The notes under the pieces: generated by a model
Databases searched by the model: none
What the model was told of the DNA's origin: nothing
The model's input: the letters and a program-made list of their open reading frames with translations, nothing else
Made by a program: the position numbers and the translations under genes
NCBI GenBank assembly: GCA_003281685.1
Contig: QCBH01000010.1
Coordinates: forward strand, 1 to 53,223
DNA from: Prochlorococcus sp. AG-347-E23
GTDB taxonomy: Bacteria; Cyanobacteriota; Cyanobacteriia; PCC-6307; Cyanobiaceae
Length of the DNA: 53,223 nucleotides
Reading direction: 5' to 3'
In this document: positions 7,983 to 18,126 of the stretch, piece by piece
Layout of the letters: each line of letters opens with the position of its first letter
How positions within the stretch are numbered: position 1 is the stretch's first letter

Positions 7983-10909
7983 GTTTAAAATCTGTAAACT
8001 CTAAAAAACCAATTTTACTTTTGGTCGATGGTCATTCACTTGCTTTCAGAAGCTTCTATGCATTTAGCAAAGGGATTGATGGAGGTTTAACAACCAAAGA
8101 GGGATTCCCAACAAGTGTGACTTATGGATTTCTAAAAAGCCTTCTTGATAATTGCAAAAACATTAGTCCTGAGGGTGTTTGTATTACTTTTGATACCGAA
8201 AAACCTACTTTCAGACATGAATTAGATCCAAATTATAAGGCCAATAGAGATGTAGCACCAGATGTTTTTTTTCAGGATATTGAACAACTAGAAATCATTT
8301 TAGAAGAAAGCCTTAATTTACCAATTTTTAAATCTCCTGGTTACGAAGCAGATGATCTCCTAGGCACAATTGCAAATGATGCTTCTTCTAAAGGATGGTG
8401 CGTGAATATTCTTTCTGGGGATCGGGACTTATTCCAATTAGTAGATGATCAAAAAGATATTTATGTACTTTATATGGGTGGTGGTCCATATGCAAAAAGT
8501 GGAAATCCAACCCTTATGAATGAAAATGGAGTAAAAGAAAAATTAGGTGTTGTTCCAGAAAGAGTAGTTGATCTTAAAGCTCTAACTGGTGATAGTTCTG
8601 ATAATATTCCTGGTATTAAAGGGGTAGGTCCAAAAACTGCAATTAATCTACTAAAAGAAAACGATACACTTGATGGGATTTATCAGGCTTTGGACAAGAT
8701 TCAGCATAACAATGATAAAAAATATAAAGGATTCATCAAAGGTTCGGTTATAGAAAAGCTCATAAACGATAAGCATAATGCTTTTCTTTCAAGGGATTTA
8801 GCAAAAATAAATACTGAAGTGCCTTTGATATTAAGTGATGGTTATGAATTAAAAAATATAAATCAAGAACTTCTCTTAGAGTCACTTCAAAAACTTGAAT
8901 TATCAACACTACTTCGGCAAATTGATATTTTCAATTCAACTTTTAGTAAAGGCGGTTTTGACAAAAATAACGTAGCTAAAGAGGAGGAGAAAGATCCAAA
9001 GGTCTCTAGTAAAAGTGAATTAGAAAATAATGAAAATAAAATCCCTAAAATCAAAGTAACTGTTGTAAATGATTTTGAATTACTTGATAAATTAATTCAA
9101 AGATTAGAAAAAACCAATGAGATAGTTTCTTTAGATACAGAGACTAATAGTTTAAATTCAATCGATGCGGAACTTGTTGGGATAGGACTATGTCTTGGAG
9201 AAGAAACTGATGATTTATTTTATATACCTCTTGGTCATCAAACAAAAAAAGAGACCCCCAATCAATTATCGATTGAAGATGTTTTCTCAAAACTAAGAAC
9301 TTGGATAGAAGATCCAATAAAAGAAAAGGCACTCCAAAATTCTAAATTTGACAGGCAAATATTTTTTAATCACGGACTTGATCTTAAAGGAGTAACCTTT
9401 GACACCTTGTTAGCAGACTATCTTCTTAATAATCAGGAGAAGCATGGGTTAAGTGAAATTAGTTTTAGATTATTTGGATTTAAGCCTCCCTCATTTAAGG
9501 AAACAGTTGGGAAAAATAAAGACTTTTCATTTGTTGATATTGATGAAGCTAGTATTTACTGTGGTTATGATGTATTTCTAACTTTTAAGATTGTCAAAAT
9601 TTTTAAAGAAAGATTTTCAACAGAAAAAAATGAATTAATCAAATTGTTCGAAGAAATCGAGCTGCCCTTAGAGCAGGTATTGTCTCAAATGGAAATGAAT
9701 GGAATAATCATTGACATCCCTTATTTAGATAAACTCTCAAAAGAACTAAAAAGTACCTTAGTAGATATTGAAAGTAAAGTTTATGAATTAGCAGAGGAGA
9801 CTTTTAATCTATCTTCACCAAAACAACTTGGTGAGATCTTGTTTGAAAAATTAAATTTGGATAAGAAAAAATCACGGAAAACAAAAACAGGATGGAGTAC
9901 AGATGCAGTAGTTCTTGAAAGATTAGTCGACGAACATGAAATAATCCAACATTTAATAAAACACAGAACTCTTAGCAAATTACTTAGTACCTATATTGAT
10001 GCTCTTCCAAATCTTATAAACGAAAAGACAGGAAGAGTTCATACAAACTTTAATCAAGCTGCTACAGCGACTGGGAGACTAAGTAGTAGCAATCCTAATC
10101 TTCAAAATATCCCGGTTAGGACTGAATTTAGTAGGAGAATAAGAAAAGCATTCTTGCCTGAAAAAAATTGGAAACTTTTATCAGCTGATTATTCTCAGAT
10201 CGAATTAAGGATACTTGCGCATTTAGCTGATGAAGAAATACTAATTAATGCGTTTCATAAAAATGATGACATTCATTCTTTGACTGCAAGATTAATTTTT
10301 GAGAAAGAAGAAATATCATCCGACGAAAGGAGAGTTGGGAAAACAATAAATTTTGGAGTTATCTATGGTATGGGTATAAAAAAGTTTGCCCGTTCAACAG
10401 GAGTAAGTACTCCAGAGGCAAAAGAATTCCTAATAAAATACAAAGAAAGATATTCAAAAATTTTCAAATTTCTTGAACTCCAAGAAAGGCTTGCCTTATC
10501 AAAAGGTTATGTAAAAACAATTTTTGGTCGAAAAAGAGAATTTAAGTTTGATAAAAATGGACTTGGAAGATTAATAGGGAAAGATCCTTACGAAATTGAC
10601 CTGCAATCTGCAAGAAGGGCTGGCATGGAAGCACAGTCATTAAGAGCCGCAGCTAATGCACCAATTCAGGGTTCAAGTGCAGACATTATTAAAATTGCAA
10701 TGGTTCAACTAAATAAGAAATTCATAGAAATGAATCTTCCCACAAAAATGCTTTTACAAGTACATGATGAATTATTGTTTGAAGTTGAACCAGATTCTTT
10801 GGAAATTACGACAAAATTAGTAAAGAAGACTATGGAAGATTGTGTAAAATTAAGTGTGCCTCTTTTAGTTGATATTGGTATTGGAGACAATTGGATGGAG
10901 ACAAAATAA
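7979..10909 (+). CDS. polA: DNA polymerase I
   Basis: A 976-residue family-A polymerase for Okazaki fragment processing and repair. The N-terminal 5' nuclease (residues 1-300) has LLVDGHSLAFRSFYAF and GYEADDLLGT. The 3'-5' exonuclease domain keeps its acidic residues: SLDTETNSL near 387, NSKFDRQIF near 457, and YCGYDVF. The polymerase domain has motif A SADYSQIELR near 736, motif B RRVGKTINFGVIYGMG, and motif C QVHDELLFEV near 927. All three activities look intact. It is translationally coupled to the upstream adaptor gene (ATGA overlap). Confidence 0.97.
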   Translation: MSLKSVNSKKPILLLVDGHSLAFRSFYAFSKGIDGGLTTKEGFPTSVTYGFLKSLLDNCKNISPEGVCITFDTEKPTFRHELDPNYKANRDVAPDVFFQDIEQLEIILEESLNLPIFKSPGYEADDLLGTIANDASSKGWCVNILSGDRDLFQLVDDQKDIYVLYMGGGPYAKSGNPTLMNENGVKEKLGVVPERVVDLKALTGDSSDNIPGIKGVGPKTAINLLKENDTLDGIYQALDKIQHNNDKKYKGFIKGSVIEKLINDKHNAFLSRDLAKINTEVPLILSDGYELKNINQELLLESLQKLELSTLLRQIDIFNSTFSKGGFDKNNVAKEEEKDPKVSSKSELENNENKIPKIKVTVVNDFELLDKLIQRLEKTNEIVSLDTETNSLNSIDAELVGIGLCLGEETDDLFYIPLGHQTKKETPNQLSIEDVFSKLRTWIEDPIKEKALQNSKFDRQIFFNHGLDLKGVTFDTLLADYLLNNQEKHGLSEISFRLFGFKPPSFKETVGKNKDFSFVDIDEASIYCGYDVFLTFKIVKIFKERFSTEKNELIKLFEEIELPLEQVLSQMEMNGIIIDIPYLDKLSKELKSTLVDIESKVYELAEETFNLSSPKQLGEILFEKLNLDKKKSRKTKTGWSTDAVVLERLVDEHEIIQHLIKHRTLSKLLSTYIDALPNLINEKTGRVHTNFNQAATATGRLSSSNPNLQNIPVRTEFSRRIRKAFLPEKNWKLLSADYSQIELRILAHLADEEILINAFHKNDDIHSLTARLIFEKEEISSDERRVGKTINFGVIYGMGIKKFARSTGVSTPEAKEFLIKYKERYSKIFKFLELQERLALSKGYVKTIFGRKREFKFDKNGLGRLIGKDPYEIDLQSARRAGMEAQSLRAAANAPIQGSSADIIKIAMVQLNKKFIEMNLPTKMLLQVHDELLFEVEPDSLEITTKLVKKTMEDCVKLSVPLLVDIGIGDNWMETK

Positions 10910-10933
10910 ACCTTATGAAATACTTGATTTAAG

Positions 10934-12403
10934 ATGATCAAACTTTTTAATACTTTAAGCAGAAGTGTTGAGGTTTTTAAGCCTATTGATGATGTAGTAA
11001 AAATTTATTGTTGTGGAGTAACTGTTTATGATTTATGTCATCTTGGTCATGCCAGAAGTTATATAGCTTGGGATGTATTGAGAAGATTTTTAATTTACAG
11101 TGATTACGAAGTGAAGTATGTTCAAAATTTTACAGATATTGATGACAAGATTTTAAAAAGAGCTAAAGAAGAAAGCAGTTCAATGAAGGAAGTATCTGAA
11201 AAAAATATTATTGAATTTCATAAAGATATGGATTCTTTAGGAATAATGCGTCCGGATAGTATGCCAAGAGCAACGAATCACATATGCAATATCTGCTCCT
11301 TCATAACAATCCTTGAGGACAAAGGTTATGCATACTCTAGGGATGGAGATGTTTATTATTCTGTTTTAAAAAATAAAAATTATGGAAAGCTAAGTAATCA
11401 AAATATACAAGAACAAAATATCAATCAGCAAGGAAGAATGACTAATGATGAAAATAGCAAAAAACTTAATCCGCAAGATTTTGCACTATGGAAAAAAGCC
11501 AAAGATGATGAACCATTTTTTGATTCACCATGGGGTAAAGGTAGGCCAGGATGGCATATTGAATGTTCGGCGATGGTCAAAGATGAATTAGGGGATACTA
11601 TTGATATTCATTTAGGTGGTTCTGATTTGATTTTTCCACATCATGAGAATGAAATCGCCCAATCAGAAGCAGCCAATGGCAAAAAGCTAGCGAACTATTG
11701 GTTACACAATGGGATGGTCAATGTAAATGGACAAAAGATGAGTAAATCCCTTAAAAATTTTAAAACTATCAGAGAGCTAATTAAGTCAGGGATAAGCCCT
11801 ATGACTTTGCGATATTTTGTTATGACTGTGAATTATAGAAAACCTCTTGATTTTACTGAAGAAGCTTTAAGGAGTTCTTCAGAAGCTTGGAAAAACATAA
11901 ATATAGCCCTTTCTTTTATCGACCTCACAAAAGATGCTTTTAGATCTATTAATAAAAATGAATCTATTGATGAAGAATATAAAGAGAAAATAAGCATTGA
12001 ATTATCTCAAAAAAAGCTTAAATTTTCTGAGGCTCTGGGAAATGACCTTAATACAGCAGGTGCTATTGCAATTATTTACGATTTAGCAAAACCATTAAAA
12101 AACTTTTTAAACCAATTTCAAAGGGTCGAAGGTTTAAAAATAGACCTAAATGAAAAATTCTTTCTACTTGAGAACTTTAAAACTCTTGAAAAGTTGACTG
12201 AGGTACTTGGTCTTAAAAAAGAGATTTTAGTAAAAGAAAGTAAAATAACAGAAGAAGAAATATCAACGCTTATTAATGAAAGATTGAAAGCAAAAAAGGA
12301 AAAGAATTATACTAAGGCCGATGAAATAAGGAATTTGTTAAAAGAAAAAGGTATTGAACTTATTGATCAATCAAAGGAAATAACAACATGGATAAAGATC
12401 TAA
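10934..12403 (+). CDS. cysS: Cysteinyl-tRNA synthetase
   Basis: A 489-residue class I aminoacyl-tRNA synthetase. The zinc and cysteine-binding CGVTVYD segment is near residue 28, the HIGH motif appears as HLGH near 37, further zinc ligands are in WHIECSAM and FPHHENEIAQSE, and KMSKS is near 268. The C-terminal helical anticodon-binding domain is complete. It starts 24 bases after polA, on the same strand. Confidence 0.97.
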   Translation: MIKLFNTLSRSVEVFKPIDDVVKIYCCGVTVYDLCHLGHARSYIAWDVLRRFLIYSDYEVKYVQNFTDIDDKILKRAKEESSSMKEVSEKNIIEFHKDMDSLGIMRPDSMPRATNHICNICSFITILEDKGYAYSRDGDVYYSVLKNKNYGKLSNQNIQEQNINQQGRMTNDENSKKLNPQDFALWKKAKDDEPFFDSPWGKGRPGWHIECSAMVKDELGDTIDIHLGGSDLIFPHHENEIAQSEAANGKKLANYWLHNGMVNVNGQKMSKSLKNFKTIRELIKSGISPMTLRYFVMTVNYRKPLDFTEEALRSSSEAWKNINIALSFIDLTKDAFRSINKNESIDEEYKEKISIELSQKKLKFSEALGNDLNTAGAIAIIYDLAKPLKNFLNQFQRVEGLKIDLNEKFFLLENFKTLEKLTEVLGLKKEILVKESKITEEEISTLINERLKAKKEKNYTKADEIRNLLKEKGIELIDQSKEITTWIKI

Positions 12404-12485
12404 ATTTTAAGAAAAAAACCAATTTGAAATTTTTGTTTTTTAAATACACCTTTAAATGGGAAGATATTAGAAATATCAGAGAAAA

Positions 12486-13715
12486 TTGAAATACATTACT
12501 GTGCTCGGTTCTACTGGTTCAATTGGGACTCAAACTCTCGAAATAGCTAGTGAGCAGCCTGATAAGTTTAAAGCCGTAGCTCTTTCGGCAGGAAGAAATA
12601 TTAATTTATTAACAGAACAAGTTAAAACACATAAACCAGAAGTAGTTGCGATTGAGGATGAAAATCTTATAGAAGATTTAAAAGATAATATTAATAACTT
12701 AGATTTGGATATTGCTCCTTTGGTTTTGAGTGGGAAGGAAGGGATTAACGCAGTTGCAGCATGGGACAAGGCAGATACTGTGGTTACAGGGATAGTAGGA
12801 TGTGCAGGCTTAATTCCAACAATGTCAGCAATTAATGCGGGGAAAAATATTGCACTTGCTAACAAAGAAACTTTAATTGCGGCAGGGCCAATTGTTATTC
12901 CTGCATTAAAGAAAAATAATAGTAGACTTTTACCTGCTGATTCAGAACACTCTGCTATCTTTCAATGTTTACAAGGATTACCCAATTATGAAAATGCAGA
13001 TTTTTCAACAGGAGAGATACCTAAAGGTTTAAAAGCCATACATTTAACAGCTTCTGGTGGAGCTTTCAGAGATTGGGCCGTTGAGGATTTAAAGCATGTC
13101 ACAGTGGAAGATGCAACTTCACATCCTAATTGGGATATGGGAAAAAAAATAACTGTAGATTCTGCAACTCTTATGAATAAAGGATTAGAAGTTATAGAAG
13201 CTCATTATTTATTTGGTACCTCTTACGAAAATATCGAAATAGTTATCCACCCACAAAGTATTATTCATTCAATGATTGAGATGGAAGATTCTTCAGTATT
13301 AGCTCAATTAGGGTGGCCCGATATGAAACTACCCATTTTATATGCGATGAGTTGGCCTGAAAGGTTTAAAACAAATTGGAAAAGATTAAACCTAAGTGAA
13401 ATTGGAAAATTAACTTTTAAAGAGCCAGACGAGTTTAAATATCCATGCATGGGACTTGCCTATGCAGCAGGAAAATCTTCTGGGACTATGCCTGCAGTCT
13501 TAAATGCTGCTAATGAAATGGCTGTTGAACAATTCCTTAAAGAAAAAATTTCTTTTCAAGAAATTCCAACATTTATAAGTAGAGCTTGTGAATCACACAT
13601 GGAGAATTTGAATTTGAGTCCCGAATTGGAAGATATTCTTGAAGTAGACAATTGGGCTAGACTTTTTGTTGAGCAAGAAATTAAAAAAGGGAAAAAATAC
13701 GTAAGTATTGGATAA
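12486..13715 (+). CDS. dxr: 1-deoxy-D-xylulose 5-phosphate reductoisomerase
   Basis: Second enzyme of the MEP isoprenoid pathway, converting DXP to MEP with NADPH and a divalent metal. It has the NADPH loop GSTGSIGTQ near residue 8, the metal and substrate segment [25 protein letters not shown] loop ([10 protein letters not shown]), and [12 protein letters not shown]. The start is TTG at 12486: an in-frame TAG at 12468 rules out an upstream ATG. The 409-residue length is normal. A ferredoxin gene starts two bases after its stop. Confidence 0.96.
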   Translation: MKYITVLGSTGSIGTQTLEIASEQPDKFKAVALSAGRNINLLTEQVKTHKPEVVAIEDENLIEDLKDNINNLDLDIAPLVLSGKEGINAVAAWDKADTVVTGIVGCAGLIPTMSAINAGKNIALANKETLIAAGPIVIPALKKNNSRLLPADSEHSAIFQCLQGLPNYENADFSTGEIPKGLKAIHLTASGGAFRDWAVEDLKHVTVEDATSHPNWDMGKKITVDSATLMNKGLEVIEAHYLFGTSYENIEIVIHPQSIIHSMIEMEDSSVLAQLGWPDMKLPILYAMSWPERFKTNWKRLNLSEIGKLTFKEPDEFKYPCMGLAYAAGKSSGTMPAVLNAANEMAVEQFLKEKISFQEIPTFISRACESHMENLNLSPELEDILEVDNWARLFVEQEIKKGKKYVSIG

Positions 13716-13717
13716 AA

Positions 13718-14059
13718 GTGAATATTAAAAAGCATCTTCTACTATGCGCAACACCCACAAAACAGAAATGCTTTAAAGGCAATGAAGGTCAAAAAACATG
13801 GGAATGTCTGAAAAAGACTTTAAAAAAATTTGAGAATGATCCCTGTACAAAAAACGTTCATATATTAAGATCAAAAGCTGACTGTTTAAGGATATGTAAG
13901 AACGGCCCAATTCTTCTTGTGTGGCCTGATGGTATTTGGTATGAGAAAGTTTCTCCAGAAAAAATTTCAGAAATTTTCACCTCACATATTATTAATGGTA
14001 AGCCAATAGAAAAATGGATTTTTAAAAAAACACCATTTTTAAATAGTCCTAGATACTAA
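13718..14059 (+). CDS. Thioredoxin-like [2Fe-2S] ferredoxin
   Basis: A 113-residue protein starting with GTG two bases after dxr. The four expected cluster ligands are C10, C18, C56 and C60, in LLLCATPTKQKC and ADCLRICKNGPILLVWPDG, and the GP-x-x-x-V-x-PDG-x-WY pattern is typical of the thioredoxin-fold ferredoxins related to NuoE and the Shethna-type protein. The tight coupling with dxr suggests electron supply to the later Fe-S enzymes of the MEP pathway (IspG, IspH), which is inference only. Confidence 0.85.
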   Translation: MNIKKHLLLCATPTKQKCFKGNEGQKTWECLKKTLKKFENDPCTKNVHILRSKADCLRICKNGPILLVWPDGIWYEKVSPEKISEIFTSHIINGKPIEKWIFKKTPFLNSPRY

Positions 14060-15134
14060 TAAACCAGTTCTTTACTACTTCGTCTGACCAGCAGCCATTA
14101 ATAGTGTGAAAACCATTATGACCTCCTTTTTCAGTTATAAAAATAGTAAATTTATCAATAAATTTCCCTCTTAAATTCAAAGTTGCATTATATGGAACCC
14201 AAGGATCATCCTTGGCATGAATAAAAAGCATTTGAGGTAATTTTTTTATTGAGTTTTGGATTCTAAATATTGGAGAAGCTTTAACATAATAATCTTCTAA
14301 AGAATTAAATCCCCAACTTGGAGCTGTAAATTTCTGATCAAATTCCCTTATACTTTTTAAAGTTCTGATTTTTTTTCTTAACTTCTCATTATTAAGAATT
14401 TTGCCTTCATCATTTAATCCGTCCCATAACTGATTTTTTAAGCGGTGAAGTAACCATTTTTGGTAGATATAATTTCTAGATTTTTCAATACAGAGACTGC
14501 ATGATGATAAATCTAAAGGGCTACTCACACAGGCTAGGCCATCTAGAAGTTTTTCTCCTCTGTTCCCATCGTAATCTAAGCAGGCATTTAAAAGAATTGT
14601 TCCGCCTAAAGATAATCCAACTCCGTAAATTGGAAGATTATTCATCTTAATGAGATCTTTAAACTCTAAATTAATGAATTTTTTAAAATAATTAATTGCT
14701 GAAATAACATCACTAGAGCATCTAGCACAATAATTTCCTTTAGCTAAATATCTCGCAGATCCAGATCCTCTTAGATTTAATTTAAGAACTCCAAAACCAT
14801 TATTTGCTAATTTCCGAGAGATTCTTCTTAAACCAAACCGTTTAGTTGAGCCACCTAAACCATGTGTAACAATTACAAAACCCCTAAGTGAGTTTAAGTT
14901 TTCAGGTAATTCTAAAAACCCTAGAAGATAATCACATTCATATTTATTAGAAAGAATTTTATTAATCGGAAAGAATAATTTTTTATTTTTTTTTGATTTA
15001 ACAAAATCAATAACAAAAGTATCTCTCAAAGTTTGTAAGTCGCCACCTATCCAAGGTAAGACTTCACGAAATGGCTTATTTTTTAAGTAATCTGAAAAAC
15101 TAAAAGATATACTATTATTTCTCCCCAACTCCAA
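14049..15134 (-). CDS. Alpha/beta hydrolase, YheT/UPF0017 family
   Basis: A 361-residue hydrolase. The oxyanion region VTHGLGGSTKRFG is near residue 90, the nucleophile elbow GVGLSLGGT is near 170, the acid appears in IHAKDDPWVPY and the catalytic His in GGHNGF near the C-terminus. This is the YheT layout, with esterase-like activity and unknown natural substrate. The start used is TTG at 15134, overlapping pntB by 20 bases; internal starts cannot be excluded. Its 3' end overlaps the convergent ferredoxin by 11 bases. Confidence 0.88.
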   Translation of the reverse strand: MELGRNNSISFSFSDYLKNKPFREVLPWIGGDLQTLRDTFVIDFVKSKKNKKLFFPINKILSNKYECDYLLGFLELPENLNSLRGFVIVTHGLGGSTKRFGLRRISRKLANNGFGVLKLNLRGSGSARYLAKGNYCARCSSDVISAINYFKKFINLEFKDLIKMNNLPIYGVGLSLGGTILLNACLDYDGNRGEKLLDGLACVSSPLDLSSCSLCIEKSRNYIYQKWLLHRLKNQLWDGLNDEGKILNNEKLRKKIRTLKSIREFDQKFTAPSWGFNSLEDYYVKASPIFRIQNSIKKLPQMLFIHAKDDPWVPYNATLNLRGKFIDKFTIFITEKGGHNGFHTINGCWSDEVVKNWFISI

Positions 15135-16554
15135 GATCCTTTAATTCTCCAATCAAATCATTCAGTACCTTTTTTGCATCACCAAAGACCATTGAGGTAT
15201 TTGGCAGATCAAATAAATCATTTTTTATTCCGGAGTAACCTGCACTCATACCACGTTTAATTACAAATACCGTTCTTGCTTCCTGCACATCAAGAACTGG
15301 CATGCCATATAAAGGAGAAGAGCTATCATTTTTAGCTTGAGGATTAACCACATCATTTGCTCCTAGAACTAAAACAACATCCGTTGCTGGAAAATCGGGA
15401 TTTACAACGTCCATCTCTTTAAGTTGTTCGTAAGGAACATCTGCTTCTGCTAAAAGTACATTCATGTGTCCAGGCATCCTCCCTGCTACAGGATGTATTG
15501 CATAAACAACTTCAATACCATTTTGCTCTAGTTTTTTTGTCACTTCCCTTAAGGTATGTTGGGCTTGAGCTACTGCTAAACCATAACCAGGAACGATTAT
15601 TACCTTGTTAGCCGCCTCTAAAGTCAATGCACATTCTTCAACACTACAAGAAGTTATATTTGTGTATTCTCCTGAACCAGAAGAGGTTGTAGTTTGTGCC
15701 GATAAAGATCCTCCAAAAAGAACTGAAACCAATGATCTATTCATTCCCTTGCACATCACTTGAGTAAGTATTAAACCTGCAGCTCCAACCATTGCGCCTG
15801 CCACTATCAAAAGCTGACTATCAACAACGAAACCAGCTGCAGCTGCAGCAATCCCTGAATAGCTATTTAATAAAGATATAACAACTGGCATATCCGCTCC
15901 ACCAATTGGCAAAGTGACTCCGATACCTAATAAAGAGGAAACTATAACTAAAAGCCAAATAGAACTTGAATTGCCGTTTATCAAATCAAAAAATGCTATC
16001 AAGGATGCAACTGCAAAAACAATATTTACAAAATGTCTAACTTTGCTCTGAGTCCATCCTGGAGTTGACAACCAACCCTGTAACTTTGCCATTGCAACAA
16101 TTGAACCTGTGAAAGTTATGGCCCCTACAAATATAGAAACAGATATAGAAACTTCGTTAATCAATGACTTGAAAAAATCAAGATTTTCTAGGCTACTAGA
16201 TATAGGGAAAATAGCTACTCCCAAGGCGACTAAAAGTGATGACATCCCTCCACAACCATTGAACAATGCCACTGTCTCAGGCATGGAGGTCATCGGCACT
16301 TTTTTTGCGAGTATTGCTCCGAATAAACTACCTATTATTGATCCAATTATTATCCAAATCCAAGACTGGATAGTAATTCCAGATGTGCCCAAATAATAAG
16401 AAAGCAATCCAACTACTGATAGCGACATTGCAAATGCAGCTAATCTATTAGCATCCCTTGCTGATTTTACTTTTGACAATCCTTTTATTCCCAAAGCCAG
16501 TAAAAGTACTGCTAGTAGGTCAATAACGAATTTAATGATTACAGGTAGATTCAT
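15115..16554 (-). CDS. pntB: NAD(P) transhydrogenase subunit beta
   Basis: A 479-residue membrane subunit of the proton-translocating transhydrogenase. About nine membrane helices occupy residues 1-270. The C-terminal NADP(H)-binding domain III has IIVPGYGLAVAQAQH near 318, HPVAGRMPGHMNVLLAEADV, and VLGANDVVNP. It works with PntAA and PntAB to couple hydride transfer from NADH to NADP+ with proton flow across the membrane. It lies last in the three-gene set, nine bases after the small alpha subunit. Confidence 0.96.
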   Translation of the reverse strand: MNLPVIIKFVIDLLAVLLLALGIKGLSKVKSARDANRLAAFAMSLSVVGLLSYYLGTSGITIQSWIWIIIGSIIGSLFGAILAKKVPMTSMPETVALFNGCGGMSSLLVALGVAIFPISSSLENLDFFKSLINEVSISVSIFVGAITFTGSIVAMAKLQGWLSTPGWTQSKVRHFVNIVFAVASLIAFFDLINGNSSSIWLLVIVSSLLGIGVTLPIGGADMPVVISLLNSYSGIAAAAAGFVVDSQLLIVAGAMVGAAGLILTQVMCKGMNRSLVSVLFGGSLSAQTTTSSGSGEYTNITSCSVEECALTLEAANKVIIVPGYGLAVAQAQHTLREVTKKLEQNGIEVVYAIHPVAGRMPGHMNVLLAEADVPYEQLKEMDVVNPDFPATDVVLVLGANDVVNPQAKNDSSSPLYGMPVLDVQEARTVFVIKRGMSAGYSGIKNDLFDLPNTSMVFGDAKKVLNDLIGELKDLGVGEK

Positions 16555-16562
16555 GTTAAAAA

Positions 16563-16856
16563 TTACTTCTTATTTGATGGCTTGCGACTAAACATCGCCA
16601 GCATTCGATCAGTTACAAAGAAACCGCCTACAACGTTGAAAAGAGCAAATCCAAGAGAAACTGAACCAATGATTAAAAGTGCTAAGTTACCTTCTGCTTT
16701 TACAATTAAAGTCAAGGCTGCAAGCATTGTTATTCCTGAAATTGCATTTGCTCCACTCATTAAAGGTGTGTGAAGGGTAGGAGGAACTTTTCCAATTAAC
16801 TCGAGGCCTAATAAACTACCAAGTAAAAGAACCCAAAGAAGACTTATAAAAGACAT
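16563..16856 (-). CDS. pntA2: NAD(P) transhydrogenase subunit alpha, membrane part
   Basis: A 97-residue domain II fragment of the alpha subunit with three to four membrane helices (LLWVLLLGSLLGLELIGKVP and later segments), containing the conserved HTPLMSGANAISGI stretch. In cyanobacteria the alpha subunit is split into a soluble part and this membrane part. It lies 12 bases after pntA1, and pntB follows. Confidence 0.93.
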   Translation of the reverse strand: MSFISLLWVLLLGSLLGLELIGKVPPTLHTPLMSGANAISGITMLAALTLIVKAEGNLALLIIGSVSLGFALFNVVGGFFVTDRMLAMFSRKPSNKK

Positions 16857-16868
16857 AATTTTAAAACC

Positions 16869-17999
16869 TCAATTTTCAAAAACTTTATTTTGAAGAACAA
16901 CTCCTTCATCGCTTAATAAACATCCAGAGATGAGTTCATCCTCTTTATCTAATTTAATTACACCATCTTTTATAAATGGTGTAATCAAAGATGTTAAGTT
17001 CTTAGCATAAAGTGAACTTGCATCATTAGGAACTGAAGAGGGTAATTCGCCCGCTCCTATAAGTTTTACCCCATCTTTGATAATAGTTTCATTTGATTTT
17101 GTTCCTTCACAGTTCCCTCCTTGAGAAACTGCTAAATCAATAACTACTGCACCAGGCCTCATTTTTTCAATCATGGGAGAGTCAATTAAAACAGGGGCCT
17201 TTTTACCTAAAACTTGTGCAGTACATATAGCAACATCAGCTTCAGATAAATATTTAGTTAAAGTTGACTTCTGTTTTGAGAGGAATTCAGGTGTTACAGC
17301 TTTTGCATAACCTCCTGCCTCTCCTGGCTTTTCCTCAACTTCAGGAAGTTCTATAAATCTTGCTCCAAGGGACTCTACTTGTTCCTTAACAGCAGGTCTA
17401 ATATCAGAAACAAATACTATTGCTCCAAGTCTTTTTGCTGTCGCAACTGCCTGTAATCCTGCAACGCCTCCACCAAGAACCACTACTTTGGCAGGTTGTA
17501 CTGTACCTGCTGCAGTCATAAGCATTGGGAAATATCTATCTAACTCACTTGCAGCCAAAAGAACTGCTTTATATCCAGCAATATTAGCCTGTGAAGAAAG
17601 AACATCAGAAGATTGAGCTCTACTAATCCTCGGAAGCAACTCTAGTGATAAAGCTGAAATCTTATTACTATTTATAATCCTAAGAAGCTCCTTATTACGA
17701 TATGGGTTAAGAAGACCAAGAAGAACAGCGCCTTTCTTTAATTTAGTTAAATTATCCTCTGATGGAGTTTGAACACAAAATATTAAGTCCGCTTCACCCC
17801 AAATTTTTTGATCTAAGTTATTTATTATTGTTCCGCCCGATTCTTCATATGATAAGTCACTAAATCCTGATAATTTTCCTGCTGAACTTTCAATATAAAC
17901 ATCACATCCAAGGCTTTTTAATTTCTTTACCGCTTCTGGTGTAGCTGAAACTCTCCTTTCACCAGAGCTTGTTTCGGAAGGAATAAGTATCTTTGTCAA
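16869..17999 (-). CDS. pntA1: NAD(P) transhydrogenase subunit alpha, NAD-binding part
   Basis: A 376-residue soluble domain I related to alanine dehydrogenase. It opens with the SETSSGERRVSATPEAVKKL motif, and its Rossmann NAD-binding loop is VVLGGGVAGLQAVATAKRLG near residue 174 followed by the acidic VSDIRP. It is the first gene of the pntA1-pntA2-pntB operon, divergent from the gene at 18127. Confidence 0.95.
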   Translation of the reverse strand: MTKILIPSETSSGERRVSATPEAVKKLKSLGCDVYIESSAGKLSGFSDLSYEESGGTIINNLDQKIWGEADLIFCVQTPSEDNLTKLKKGAVLLGLLNPYRNKELLRIINSNKISALSLELLPRISRAQSSDVLSSQANIAGYKAVLLAASELDRYFPMLMTAAGTVQPAKVVVLGGGVAGLQAVATAKRLGAIVFVSDIRPAVKEQVESLGARFIELPEVEEKPGEAGGYAKAVTPEFLSKQKSTLTKYLSEADVAICTAQVLGKKAPVLIDSPMIEKMRPGAVVIDLAVSQGGNCEGTKSNETIIKDGVKLIGAGELPSSVPNDASSLYAKNLTSLITPFIKDGVIKLDKEDELISGCLLSDEGVVLQNKVFEN

Positions 18000-18126
18000 T
18001 TTATTTATTTTTTTAACATACTAAATATAAATTGAAGAAAGTCAAAAGTCTTGGATTTTTGTTAAAAGTATATTTTCTTTTCTATAAAAAATAGCTATCT
18101 AGAATATATACGTACTAAATAATCCA

